NCBI RefSeq assembly: GCF_014201115.1
Contig: NZ_JACHDO010000001.1
Coordinates: 992,001 to 1,056,000, forward strand
DNA from: Nocardiopsis metallicus
GTDB taxonomy: Bacteria; Actinomycetota; Actinomycetes; Streptosporangiales; Streptosporangiaceae
DNA: 64,000 nucleotides
Direction: 5' to 3'
Part shown: in pieces, positions 55,977 through 64,000 of the stretch
Layout: each line of letters opens with the position of its first letter
Position numbering within the stretch: position 1 is the stretch's first letter
The notes under the pieces: generated by a model
Seen by the model: the letters and a program-made list of their open reading frames with translations, nothing else
Told to the model about the DNA's origin: nothing
The model's database searches: none
Translations under genes and position numbers: made by a program

Positions 55977-57263
55977 ATGCCCACAGAAACCACCCCGGGC
56001 AGCGATGCCCTCTCCGAGGGGGAGCGGGCCCGACTGCAACGGCGCACCGTGCTGGTCCTCATGCTCGCCCAGGTCGTCGGCAGTATCGGCATGGGCGCGA
56101 TGCTCGCCGTGGGCGCTCTCATCGCCCTGGACCTGAGCGGTTCGGACGCCTGGTCCGGGATGGCCACCACCATGATCACCCTGGGTGCGGCCGCCTTCGC
56201 CCTGCCACTGGCCTCCCTGGCCGCACGGCGCGGCCGCCGGCCCGGTCTGGCTCTGGGCTGGTTCCTGGGCGCCGCGGGCGGGCTCGTGGTCGTCGCCGCC
56301 ACCCTGTGGGGACTGTTCGCGCTCTTCCTGGTCGGAATGCTGCTGATCGGCGCGGGAACCGCCACCAACCTCCAGTCCCGGCACGCCGCCGCGGACCTGG
56401 CCACCGAGCGCACCCGCGGCCGCGACCTGTCGATCGTGGTGTGGGCGACCACGGTGGGATCGGTACTCGGTCCCAACCTGATCGGTCCGACCGGGGGCCT
56501 GGCCGCGTCTTTGGGCCTGCCCGACCTGCTCGGCCCGGTCCTGCTCACCACGGCCGGTTTCCTGGGCGGGGCCGTGCTCATCGTCGCGCTGCTGCGCCCC
56601 GACCCCCTGGTGGCCGCCACCGCCGAGGCCGTCCGGGTCGAACGGGAGCGGGGGCGGGCCCCGAAAGCCGAGGTCAGCCTGGCCGACGGGCTTCGGGCGA
56701 TCGGCCGCAGCCCGGTCGCGCTGCTGGCGGTGGTGGGGATCGTGGCCAGCCACACGGTGATGGTTGCCGTGATGACGATGACGCCGGTGCACATGTCGCA
56801 CCACGGGGCGGCGCTCACCGTCATCGGGCTGACGATCTCCCTGCACATCGCCGGGATGTACGGGCTCTCCCCGGTCGTGGGCTGGCTGGCCGACCGCTTC
56901 GGGCGGGTCCCCGTGCTCCTGGCCGGTCAGGTGGTCCTGCTGGTGGCCACCGCCGTCTCGGGCACGGCCGGGCACAACGAGGCCCTCGTGACCACCGGGC
57001 TGATCCTGCTCGGTCTGGGCTGGTCCTTCGGGCTGGTGGCGGGCAGCACTCTGCTGGCCGAGTCGCTTTCGGCCGAGGTGCGCCCCCGCGCGCAGGGCTT
57101 CAGTGACCTAGCGATGAACCTGGGTGCGGCCTCGGCCGGCGCGCTCTCGGGAATGGTGCTGGCCGTGGTGGGCTTCGGCGGGCTGAACCTGTTCGCGGCC
57201 CTGTTCACGATCCCGGTGTTCGTGCTCGCGATCCGCGCGCTGCTCACCCGCGACCGGTCCTGA
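55977..57263 (+). CDS. MFS transporter (428 aa, about 12 helices)
   Basis: Membrane transporter with a hydrophobic profile of about 12 segments; the helix 2-3 loop reads LASLAARRGRRPGL, a variant of the MFS motif. The middle loop (VRVERERGRAPKAEVSL) separates two six-helix halves, and GWLADRFGRVPVLL repeats the motif in the second half. Substrate unknown. ATG follows GAAAGAAGTGACCAG. Confidence 0.9.
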   Translation: MPTETTPGSDALSEGERARLQRRTVLVLMLAQVVGSIGMGAMLAVGALIALDLSGSDAWSGMATTMITLGAAAFALPLASLAARRGRRPGLALGWFLGAAGGLVVVAATLWGLFALFLVGMLLIGAGTATNLQSRHAAADLATERTRGRDLSIVVWATTVGSVLGPNLIGPTGGLAASLGLPDLLGPVLLTTAGFLGGAVLIVALLRPDPLVAATAEAVRVERERGRAPKAEVSLADGLRAIGRSPVALLAVVGIVASHTVMVAVMTMTPVHMSHHGAALTVIGLTISLHIAGMYGLSPVVGWLADRFGRVPVLLAGQVVLLVATAVSGTAGHNEALVTTGLILLGLGWSFGLVAGSTLLAESLSAEVRPRAQGFSDLAMNLGAASAGALSGMVLAVVGFGGLNLFAALFTIPVFVLAIRALLTRDRS

Positions 57264-57439
57264 GCGCACCTGAGGCATCTGAGCGCACCTGAACCCGGGT
57301 GAGCGCAAAACACTTCCGGACCTTTACCGGAAACGCCCCGTGAGCTTCCCTCAGACCCTCCTTTACGCGGTTACGGTGCAGTTTTGAGGCGCCTACCGGT
57401 TTTGGTGGGCCCGTGCCGCTGGACGAAGGGGTGTTCTCA

Positions 57440-58621
57440 GTGAGCGATCGGGAACCCGAGGAAGGGGCCGGTGAGCGGCCGGAACCGGATCCGGTGAACC
57501 ACCGTCCGCCGGAGGAGTGGCGTCCGGGCGACCCCGGGGACCCGATCGAGGGCGGACCGCAGCCGCCGGGGGAACCCGAACACGGCTTCCCCGACTACGG
57601 TCCTCCCCTGGGTGAGGCCCGCGGACACGGCGACCCCTCCCCGGACCAGCCCTTCGGCGGGCCGCCACCCGGTAACCCGCCGCCGACCGGCCGCCCGTAC
57701 GGCGGTCCGCCGCCCGAGGGTCAGCCATCCGGCGGTCAAGCACCTGGCGGGCAGTCGCCCCAGGAGCCCTTCTCGGGTGGTGACCACCGGTACGGCGCCC
57801 CGCCCGGGGGACACACCGCCTACCGGCCTCCGGCGGGGGAACCCGGAGGCTACGGCGGTCCTCCTTCCGGCGGGCAGTCTCCGCAGGGGCAGCCGCGGTA
57901 CGAACCGCCCGGTGGACATCCCACCGGTGGCCCGCCCGAGCCGGTGGATCCGGGTGAGCTCTCCGAGGGGCCCAGCGGTCCCGGCGGCGCGGGCCCCGAG
58001 CACCAGGGCTATGCCCCCGGATACGGCGAGTATCCGAGCGAACCGGTCGAGTACGGTCCTCCGGGTGGCTACGGTCCGCCTGGCCAGGGAGGTTACGGTC
58101 CGCCTCCGCCCAAGCCGGCGCCCTGGGGCAAGATCGTCGGGATCAGCTGCGGCGTCCTGCTGCTCCTGCTTCTGGTTCTCGGCGGCTGTGCGGCGCTGCT
58201 CCTGGTCACCGCGAACGGCGGTGTGCCCGGTGCGGACGGCCTCCCGGGTACCAGCCAGCCGGGGCCGGAGGGGCAGGAGGAGGGCGAGCCCTCGGGGGCC
58301 GAGGTTAGCGCCAACAACACCGAGTTCGAGCCCAGCTCCCTCTACGTGTCCGGCGACTACACCAGCGTGGAGGTCTCGGTCACCAACGGCGGCACGGACG
58401 CCCTGGACATCAACCCGCTCTACTTCACCGTGGTGGACGCGCAGGGCGTGGAGCACGACCCGCGTGAGGCTGTCGCGATGGACGCCAACGAACTCGAAGT
58501 GCAGACCCTCGACCCGGGCCAGAGCGCCAGCGGCGCGATCACGGTGGCCGGGCAGGTCGAGCCCGAACGGGTGCTCTTCGAACCGGTCTTCACCGGCCCG
58601 GTGGAGGTCCCGGTGACCTGA
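57440..58621 (+). CDS. Proline-rich single-span membrane protein with extracellular DUF4352-like domain (393 aa)
   Basis: About 215 residues of Pro/Gly-rich low-complexity sequence lie in the cytoplasm, followed by one membrane helix (IVGISCGVLLLLLLVLGGCAALLLV) and a C-terminal beta-rich domain (EVSANNTEFEPSSLYV to EPVFTGPVEVPVT) that resembles DUF4352 immunoglobulin-like domains. The GTG at 57440 has GAAGGGG upstream; a GTG at 57413 would add nine residues. Function unknown; probably exposed at the cell surface. Confidence 0.78.
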   Translation: MSDREPEEGAGERPEPDPVNHRPPEEWRPGDPGDPIEGGPQPPGEPEHGFPDYGPPLGEARGHGDPSPDQPFGGPPPGNPPPTGRPYGGPPPEGQPSGGQAPGGQSPQEPFSGGDHRYGAPPGGHTAYRPPAGEPGGYGGPPSGGQSPQGQPRYEPPGGHPTGGPPEPVDPGELSEGPSGPGGAGPEHQGYAPGYGEYPSEPVEYGPPGGYGPPGQGGYGPPPPKPAPWGKIVGISCGVLLLLLLVLGGCAALLLVTANGGVPGADGLPGTSQPGPEGQEEGEPSGAEVSANNTEFEPSSLYVSGDYTSVEVSVTNGGTDALDINPLYFTVVDAQGVEHDPREAVAMDANELEVQTLDPGQSASGAITVAGQVEPERVLFEPVFTGPVEVPVT

Positions 58622-58717
58622 CCGGTGAAGCGGCCCGAAGGGGACTGTTGGAAACGGTGACGGTTCTGCGCAGGGATCCGCTCACACGCTCAGGGGCACG
58701 AAGGTCGAGGGGCTCTG

Positions 58718-59578
58718 TCAGGGGGCGAGCGCGGGATCGCGCAGCCACTCCGACAAAGCCTCCTTGCGTTCACTGTCGCACTTGAGCGGGCAGGTCGTGC
58801 AGAAGCCGTGCTCTGGGTCGCCCTTGTAGTCGAAGCAGCAGGTGCCGCGGACCGCCCAGGTGCCCCGGGGGTGGTCCGGGGCGAAGGGGAACAGGCGCGG
58901 ACGCTTGCGGGTGACCGCGCCCGCGGCGACCACCGAGTCTCCCAGCCGGGTGGCCAGCTCCCAGGCCTGCTCGGCGTCCTGGCCCAGGTAGCGGGCCGGG
59001 TTGAGCATGTAGAAGTGCAGGGTGTCCAGCACCCAGCCCCACAGGGTGCGCTTGCCCGCGCGCGAGTGCGCGTGCAGCGTGTCGATGAGGGGTTCGAAGG
59101 TGGCGAAGAGCCCTTCGGCGACCAGGCGCAGCTGCTCGTCCTCGTCGCGGGCGACCACGGTGTCGGGGTGGTCGGCGGCGGGGTCGTCGGGCAGTACCAC
59201 GGAGCGCACGTCGACGACGGCGGGTGTGGCGAACTTGGAGCGGGCGGTGTCCCAGGGCAGGTAGAGGGTTTCCGGGGTGAGCAGCGGCCCGCGGCCGGTC
59301 AGGTACAGGGACGCGGCCACCATGAAGACGGGTTCGCGCAGGGTGACCCGCAGGAAGTTGGTGGCGGCCGGGAGCCGGTGCCCGGGGCCGTGCTCCGTCT
59401 GGAGCTTGTCGAACAGGACCGGGAGCCAGCCGTGATCGGTCATCGACGCGACACTGTGCCGCTGGACGCCGTCCAGGGGGCGGGCGTGCAGCTGGTCCAA
59501 GCCGGTGATCTCGGGCAGCGGCGCGAACTTCAGCCGCGCGCAGACACCGTGCAGAGCGTCGAGCGGATCTGGCTTCAC
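58718..59578 (-). CDS. FhuF-like [2Fe-2S] ferric-siderophore reductase (286 aa)
   Basis: The C-terminal motif RGTCCFDYKGDPEHGFCTTCPLK gives the Cys-Cys, ten-residue spacing and CxxC pattern that binds the [2Fe-2S] cluster in FhuF-type reductases. The body has no membrane helices, so it acts in the cytoplasm, releasing iron from siderophores. An iron-box palindrome lies 90 bases upstream of the ATG, supporting control by iron. No siderophore synthesis or uptake genes are seen next to it. Confidence 0.88.
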   Translation of the reverse strand: MKPDPLDALHGVCARLKFAPLPEITGLDQLHARPLDGVQRHSVASMTDHGWLPVLFDKLQTEHGPGHRLPAATNFLRVTLREPVFMVAASLYLTGRGPLLTPETLYLPWDTARSKFATPAVVDVRSVVLPDDPAADHPDTVVARDEDEQLRLVAEGLFATFEPLIDTLHAHSRAGKRTLWGWVLDTLHFYMLNPARYLGQDAEQAWELATRLGDSVVAAGAVTRKRPRLFPFAPDHPRGTWAVRGTCCFDYKGDPEHGFCTTCPLKCDSERKEALSEWLRDPALAP

Positions 59579-59667
59579 CTGGCAACCCTTCGTCGCATAG
59601 CGGAACCGTCAAGTCCGGGGGCTGTGTGGTCGCAGCTACCACCGGGGGACGGGTTCACCTGCGCCTC

Positions 59668-59686
59668 TAAAGTGAGGCTACCCTAA
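59668..59686 (-). promoter_or_regulatory. Iron box (IdeR/DmdR type) upstream of the FhuF-like gene
   Basis: On the minus strand the 19 bases read TTAGGGTAGCCTCACTTTA, close to the actinobacterial iron-box consensus TTAGGTTAGCCTAACCTAA (my count: 14 of 19 match). It would let an iron-loaded DtxR-family repressor shut off the gene. Confidence 0.75.
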
Positions 59687-59818
59687 CCCTGCTTTCGGTC
59701 GCAATGTGTGCCGGGATTAGTTTGCCCAAACCTGGATGCTTGGCGTTCGGCCAAAGGGCAGCTCAGGGCAGGTTCAGGGCTTTTGACCGGTTTCTGTTGC
59801 GCAGAGTGCGCCCTGTGG

Positions 59819-60511
59819 TCAGGGTGTGTGAGGTGAGACGGGTGCGCTCTGAGCCGGGGTCTTCTCTCCGGTCGCTCGGGCGTGTCGGGACCGGCGGCGG
59901 GGCTTGTGGTACTTGAGCCACCACTCCAGGAACAGCAGCGGCAGGATCCACGACAGGAAACCCGACCCGGCGCCGGGTTCGAGCGACATCGCCGTCAGGT
60001 CGCCTCCGTACTCCGCGTCCACTCTCGGGGACATCGCCAGCACCAGGAGAAGGTGGGGAATCCGGTTGAACGCGATGCCGTAGACCAGGGCGAAGCTGCG
60101 CAGCATCCATTCGCGGTGGCTGGCGAGGTGTCGTCGGCGCGCCGACAGGCAGCCCAGGGCGGTGAAGGCCGACCACAGGACGGCCCAGACGAAGGCGCTG
60201 GTCTGCGCGCTCGCGTCGGCTTCGCTCAACGGTGCGATGAGCATCGCCGAAACTCCCACGAGGGGGACTCCCGCCAGGACGTACACCCGTCCGCTCCATC
60301 GGTGCACGGCTGGGTGGCGGGTGCGCAGCCACGGCCACACCTGGAGGGTGACCAGCAGGGTGATCAGTGCTCCGCCGAAGACGTGCACCACGAGCACCGG
60401 GGGAGTACCACGCCGGGCTCTCCGGAACCGGCAGAGGTGAGTCGGCCGGGCTCCGGACGCCGCGGGCGGCGCCAACCTGGCGGAGGGCCTACACTTCCCC
60501 GTCCAGCGCAT
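59819..60511 (-). CDS. DUF2306 membrane protein, probably 5'-truncated (230 aa or fewer)
   Basis: From VVHVFGGALITLLVTLQVWPWLRTRHPAVHRWSGRVYVLAG onward the sequence matches DUF2306-type membrane proteins, with about four hydrophobic segments and a basic C-terminal tail. The preceding residues (MRWTGKCRPSARLAPP region) look unlike a coding start, have no membrane helix and no ribosome site; the first helix expected in the family seems missing. A GTG at 60397 could start a shortened protein. Likely truncated or degenerate. Confidence 0.5.
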   Translation of the reverse strand: MRWTGKCRPSARLAPPAASGARPTHLCRFRRARRGTPPVLVVHVFGGALITLLVTLQVWPWLRTRHPAVHRWSGRVYVLAGVPLVGVSAMLIAPLSEADASAQTSAFVWAVLWSAFTALGCLSARRRHLASHREWMLRSFALVYGIAFNRIPHLLLVLAMSPRVDAEYGGDLTAMSLEPGAGSGFLSWILPLLFLEWWLKYHKPRRRSRHARATGEKTPAQSAPVSPHTP

Positions 60512-60694
60512 CCTCGACGGAGCGGAGGCCTACGTGCGCGCCCGCGGCGAGGACTCACCATGGAGCCGGGCACTCTGATCACCCGACGGCGCGTGGTACG
60601 CGGGCCCGATCAGCGCGCACCGGCAAGCCACCGACGGGCTCGGGCAGGGGAAGGACTCCTGACCGCAACCCCGGCGACCGCGGCCAGCCGGAAC
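60512..60694 (+). other. Non-coding gap with degenerate coding trace
   Basis: On the plus strand a frame entering from about 60461 reads HFPVQRILDGAEAYVRARGE and stops after WSRAL; it resumes in the same frame (PDGAWYAGPISAHRQATDG) and stops again. It has no start and no recognisable family, and it overlaps the unlikely 5' part of the DUF2306 gene. Together they suggest an old rearrangement point. Confidence 0.35.
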
Positions 60695-61909
60695 TCAGCG
60701 CACCAGGACCAGGTGGTGGCGGCTGAGCGCGGCCACCACCTGGGCGCACACGTCCACCTCCACGCCCGCGTGTTCGGCCAGCTCGGCCACCGAAAGCTCG
60801 CGGTGCTCGGCGATCGCCGCCAGTACCGGCCCCGTCACCGGAGGAAGCCGGTACCGCTTCCCGGCGACGGTGAGCGCCACCCTGGCGTCCGCGCCCTCGC
60901 CCTCGTGTCGCAGCGGCGGCGGCAGGATCGGCACGAACTCCACCAGGGCGTCCGCGGGCGGCGCGCCCTCCTCCACCGGCCAGGGCAACGAGAACGACGT
61001 CCGGCGCGGGAAGCGCGCGTCGCGTTCGGCGAGGAAGGCGTCCAGGTCCATGGACTCGGCGAGTTCCGTGATGCGCGTCACCAGCTCGTGCCGGTGCTTG
61101 CGGCGCACGTCCGGCTCGGCGAAACGCGGCAGGTCCTGCCGGAACGCCTCCTGCTCGAACAGCCGGCGCACCAGCGCGTCCGCCCAGTCGATTCCGGTCG
61201 CCCGGGTGAAACCGAAGGTCAGGTGCATGCTGACCTCACCCGTCCCGGTCACCGTGTGCCACCAGCCGCGCGGCACGTGGATCACCTGGCCTGGCCGTAG
61301 CACCCCCTCCCACACCATGTGCAGCTCACCGTCGGCGTCCCGCGGCGGGGTGTGCGTGTGGTCGGTGTCGTTCTTCATCGGGAACGGGCGCGAACCCGGG
61401 CCGTGCACCTGCCAGTGCTTGGTCCCCTCCACCTGGACGATCACCGTGTCGTGGTCGTCCCAATGGGTGTCGAACCCGCGCGACTCACCCCAGATCAGGT
61501 ACAGGTTGGCCTGGGCGCGCTCCTTGGTCAGCCGCATCAGGTCGTCGGCGGCCGCGCCGACCGGCGGGTGCATCCGGTCCACGCCGTCCAGGACCAGGCT
61601 CGCCCCGGAGCGCAGTTCGCGGTACAGCGACTCCGGGCGCACGATCCGCCGGGCGGTCCGCGAGGCGGTGCCCTGCTCGGTGTAGCGGTCCAACGGAACC
61701 GGAGAACCGTCCTTGTGCAGGCGCATCCGCGGCGGCTCCGGGGCGCAGTTGGCCAGCAGCTGGTTGAGGTCGTCGAAGGTCAGGAGCGGGCGCACGGCGT
61801 CCGCGCCCAGGTCGGCGAAGACGAACTCCTCCGACAACCGGGTGGTCAGGGCGTCGCGGCCCACGACGTCGCACAGGTTTCGGGTGAACAGGCTGCCGGG
61901 ATCGGTCAC
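60695..61909 (-). CDS. JmjC/cupin-4 type Fe(II)/2-oxoglutarate oxygenase-like protein (404 aa)
   Basis: The double-stranded beta-helix shows the Fe(II) triad: His149-x-Asp151 in THWDDHD and His218 in VPRGWWHTV, with KHWQVHG between. It resembles ROXA-type ribosomal oxygenases, which hydroxylate protein side chains. The last 80 residues are a small winged-helix-like region (VLAAIAEHRELSVAELAEHAGV). It directly follows the gene for a 35-residue Ser/Thr/Asp-rich peptide and an S9 peptidase, so it may hydroxylate that peptide; hydroxylation of a ribosomal protein is the alternative. Confidence 0.85.
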   Translation of the reverse strand: MTDPGSLFTRNLCDVVGRDALTTRLSEEFVFADLGADAVRPLLTFDDLNQLLANCAPEPPRMRLHKDGSPVPLDRYTEQGTASRTARRIVRPESLYRELRSGASLVLDGVDRMHPPVGAAADDLMRLTKERAQANLYLIWGESRGFDTHWDDHDTVIVQVEGTKHWQVHGPGSRPFPMKNDTDHTHTPPRDADGELHMVWEGVLRPGQVIHVPRGWWHTVTGTGEVSMHLTFGFTRATGIDWADALVRRLFEQEAFRQDLPRFAEPDVRRKHRHELVTRITELAESMDLDAFLAERDARFPRRTSFSLPWPVEEGAPPADALVEFVPILPPPLRHEGEGADARVALTVAGKRYRLPPVTGPVLAAIAEHRELSVAELAEHAGVEVDVCAQVVAALSRHHLVLVR

Positions 61910-62052
61910 GGCTGTCCTCTTCTCAGGGTGGTTCGGCGGGGCGGGTGCGAGAGGGCGCGCGGATTCTCGGTGTTCGCGGGTGAGGGTGTGCGTGGGGCAG
62001 GGAAAGGACCCGCCCGGTCCGGGACGTGGCAGCCGGACCGGGCGGGACCGGA

Positions 62053-62160
62053 TCAGATGAAGTCCGAGCTGGAGTCGGTGCCGTCGCTGTCGCCGCCCGC
62101 GGTGGTGTCGCGGGAGGTCACCTCCGCCAGGTCCTCGACCTCAACCTCGATGGGGTCCAT
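62053..62160 (-). CDS. Candidate RiPP precursor peptide (35 aa)
   Basis: The ATG at 62160 has GAGGTGCGGT upstream. The peptide starts MDPIEVEVEDLAEVTSRDTT, continues with Ala, Gly and Asp residues, and ends DGTDSSSDFI. The first half is an acidic, hydrophobic-patterned leader-like segment; the second is rich in Ser, Thr, Asp and Gly, with no Cys or Lys. It lies 59 bases after an S9 prolyl oligopeptidase gene and 143 bases before a JmjC oxygenase gene, all in one direction. The layout suits a ribosomal peptide that is hydroxylated and cut. No database family can be assigned by eye. Confidence 0.62.
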   Translation of the reverse strand: MDPIEVEVEDLAEVTSRDTTAGGDSDGTDSSSDFI

Positions 62161-62219
62161 ACCGCACCTCGCTTTCCTGAGTTGCTTGATCCTCATGGCC
62201 AGAGCTCACTCGTGCGCCG

Positions 62220-64000
62220 TCAGCGCCCGGTCAGCCCCGTTCTGTGGGCCGCGAACGCGTGTGCGTCGGCGGCCAGGCCCACGGCTCTGCTCACCGCGCG
62301 CGGGCCGTGCCCGACGTCGCGTTCGTAGCGGAGCAGTGCGGCGGGTCGGTCCCCGTCCGTACCGGCGGCCGCCAGCAGAGCCGCGCACATCTTGCGCGGG
62401 TGGGCGGCGTCGGTCCGGGTATCGCCGTCGAATCCGGTGAGCAGGACGCTGGGATGGCGCAGCCCCGGCGTGCGCACGGCGCTGTCCAACGCCCGGTGGT
62501 AGGGCGAGTAGGACATCAGGGCGGCGAAGTCGTCGGGGTCGGCCGCGGTGCCGAACTCCCGGGTCCACATCCGGCCCAGCCCCATGCGTTCGAAGCGGGC
62601 CATGTCGGCCAGCGGGGCCGAGGCGATCACCGCCGCGCACAGGTCCGGGCGGGCGGTGGCGGCGGCGAGTACGAGCAGCCCGCCGGCCGAACCACCGGAC
62701 AGGCACAGCTGGGCGCGCGTGCACCAGCCGGCGCAGACCAGGGCGTCGGCGGCGGCCACCAGGTCCTGCACCGCGCGCGGCTTGTGGCGGCCCGAACCCT
62801 CCAGGTGCCACCGGCGCCCGGCGTCACCGCCGCCGCGCACGTGGGCCACGGCGTAGCGGCCGCCGGACAGCAGCCAGGCCAGGACGGTCGCGCTGAACCC
62901 GAACTGGCGGGGCCGCCCGAAACCGCCGTAGGCGTGCAGCAGGGTCGGACCCGGACCGGGGCCGCCGCAGGCGCCGGGGCCACCGGAGGTGTCGAAGACG
63001 GTGACCGGGACCCGGGTGCCGTCCTCGGAGCGGCACCAGACCACGGTCCGCACCACGGCGGGCGCGGCGTTCGACGCCCCGGGGCCGGAAGGCTCGGACG
63101 GCCAGAAGTCGGGTCTGTGCCGCCCCGGAGGCAACCGCAGCACCCGCTGTTGGGTGGCTACGTCCGCGTACCCGAGGTACAGGGTGCCGTCGGGGGCCGC
63201 GACAGGGCCGGAGACCATGCCCTCACCGGGCAGCTCGACCCGGTGGGACGGTGCCCCGGTGACGGCGTCGTGCACGGAGGCCGCGCTGATCCCCAACCGG
63301 GTGCGGACCACGAGCAGCGCGGGGCCCTGCGGGCTCCGGTGGGGGCAGAAGGCGTCCAGGGTCGCCCCGGGGTCCTCGGCGACGACCTCGCGCCAGTGCT
63401 CGGGTCCGAGTCCGTCAGAGGCGCCCGGGTCCACCGCGCACACACGGCGTCGGGGCGCGTCCAGGGTGGTGCGCAGGTACAGCAGCCCGTCAGGGCCCGG
63501 CCGTACTTCGGTCTCGGCCTCGGGTCCCACCTGCAACGCCCGGAAAACCGGCTTCTCGGGTGGGTCGGTGAGCAGATCGGCCAGCCACAGGTCCGTGCGG
63601 TACCCGGTGCCGTGGCCCTCGGTGACCAGCAGCCAACGCCCGTCCATCACCCGGACCCCGGGCACGGTACCCGTCCCGGCGCAGGAGTACACGAGCGTCT
63701 CTGCGCCGTCCGCGACCCGCCGCAACCAGACCCCTCGCACCCCCTGGGCCCCGTCCCGGCGCACGTAGTAGAAGGAACGCTCCGCCCCGGGCAGCCAGGC
63801 CACGTGTGAGTAGCGCACCTTGGGCACCGTCGGTCCGACCGGATCCCCGGTGTCGGCCCGGATCATCCGCAGCCCGCCCCGCTCCACCCCGCCGGAGGAG
63901 GTCTGAACGGCCACCAGGGCCCCGTCGGGGCTCGGCTCCCAGGCATCCAGCGTGGTCCGCCCGGTGGGGTCCTCGGCACAGGGGTCGTAGACGGTTCGGG
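62220..64000 (-). CDS. S9 family prolyl oligopeptidase (5' end outside window)
   Basis: Serine peptidase with an N-terminal beta-propeller that admits only short peptides and a C-terminal hydrolase domain. Visible are LDAWEPSPDGALVA near the right edge (an N-terminal motif of the family), HAYGGFGRPRQFGF, nucleophile motif SGGSAGGLL, catalytic Asp in TGFDGDTRTD and His in DVGHGP. The reading frame stays open to base 64000, so the start is outside; an internal GTG at 63914 is not the true start. Prolyl oligopeptidases remove leaders in some class III lanthipeptide pathways, so it may process the peptide at 62053-62160. Confidence 0.9.
   Translation of the reverse strand, partial: RTVYDPCAEDPTGRTTLDAWEPSPDGALVAVQTSSGGVERGGLRMIRADTGDPVGPTVPKVRYSHVAWLPGAERSFYYVRRDGAQGVRGVWLRRVADGAETLVYSCAGTGTVPGVRVMDGRWLLVTEGHGTGYRTDLWLADLLTDPPEKPVFRALQVGPEAETEVRPGPDGLLYLRTTLDAPRRRVCAVDPGASDGLGPEHWREVVAEDPGATLDAFCPHRSPQGPALLVVRTRLGISAASVHDAVTGAPSHRVELPGEGMVSGPVAAPDGTLYLGYADVATQQRVLRLPPGRHRPDFWPSEPSGPGASNAAPAVVRTVVWCRSEDGTRVPVTVFDTSGGPGACGGPGPGPTLLHAYGGFGRPRQFGFSATVLAWLLSGGRYAVAHVRGGGDAGRRWHLEGSGRHKPRAVQDLVAAADALVCAGWCTRAQLCLSGGSAGGLLVLAAATARPDLCAAVIASAPLADMARFERMGLGRMWTREFGTAADPDDFAALMSYSPYHRALDSAVRTPGLRHPSVLLTGFDGDTRTDAAHPRKMCAALLAAAGTDGDRPAALLRYERDVGHGPRAVSRAVGLAADAHAFAAHRTGLTGR

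Noticed and set aside
62053-62160. Lanthipeptide or lasso peptide precursor
   Set aside because: The peptide has no Cys and no lanthionine synthetase or lasso cyclase is visible; only a general RiPP call is supported.
1-64000. CRISPR arrays, tRNA or rRNA genes, insertion sequences
   Set aside because: I saw no regularly spaced repeats, cloverleaf-like sequences or transposase motifs; a dedicated scan was not possible here.

Overview
The window is high-GC DNA with dense coding. It has GTG/TTG starts, a type I polyketide synthase (PKS), an acyl-CoA carboxylase epsilon subunit, a DUF397 protein and a pafBC-tatA-tatC-helY block. This points to a filamentous actinomycete. A Nocardiopsis-like genus is my best guess, from gene content only.

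Bases 1-36027 look like one biosynthetic gene cluster for a small polyketide alkaloid. Two minus-strand PKS genes hold a KSQ-AT-ACP loading module and three malonate-type extension modules. The line ends in a thioester reductase (R) domain that runs off the left edge, so the chain should leave as an aldehyde. A class III aminotransferase (30703-32247) can convert that aldehyde to an amine. The KR of module 2 has lost its catalytic Tyr (to Leu), and the DH of module 3 has lost its HxxxGxxxxP motif. Read literally, the product is a C8 amino-ketone with a hydroxyl group. It would close to a 2-propenyl-4-hydroxy-1-piperideine. The other cluster genes fit this picture: acyl-CoA carboxylase alpha and epsilon subunits for malonyl-CoA, a type II thioesterase, an SDR, two NmrA-like oxidoreductases, a flavin monooxygenase translationally coupled to an epoxide hydrolase, a PPOX-fold flavoprotein, a VOC protein, a DHA2 exporter, an AraC regulator and a large SARP regulator. 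From memory, the coelimycin (cpk) locus of Streptomyces coelicolor has a similar gene set with a longer assembly line. Direct heptad repeats with an 11-bp period lie upstream of the PKS operon and of the aminotransferase and are candidate SARP sites.

Bases 36116-47021 are mostly conserved chromosome: a formyltransferase-fold protein, a DUF3866 protein, a fused PafB-PafC regulator, a small membrane protein, TatA, TatC, a DUF397 protein, a diacylglycerol-kinase-type lipid kinase, a HelY-type helicase and a small hypothetical protein.

Bases 47036-52835 form a fructose-type sugar locus: a LacI-family regulator, a frameshifted and truncated GH32 levanase remnant, a binding protein, a permease, an ATPase and a PfkB fructokinase. 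LacI-like palindromes lie between the levanase remnant and the binding-protein gene.

Bases 52864-60511 carry mixed genes: a flavin monoamine oxidase, a nucleotidyltransferase-fold protein, panD, an MFS transporter, a proline-rich membrane protein, an FhuF-like iron reductase behind an iron box, and an apparently 5'-truncated DUF2306 protein.

Bases 60695-64000 hold a second possible biosynthetic system. A 35-residue acidic, Ser/Thr/Asp-rich peptide with a good ribosome binding site lies between a JmjC/cupin oxygenase and an S9 prolyl oligopeptidase that runs off the right edge. This looks like an unusual ribosomal peptide (RiPP) cassette, with more genes probably beyond the window.
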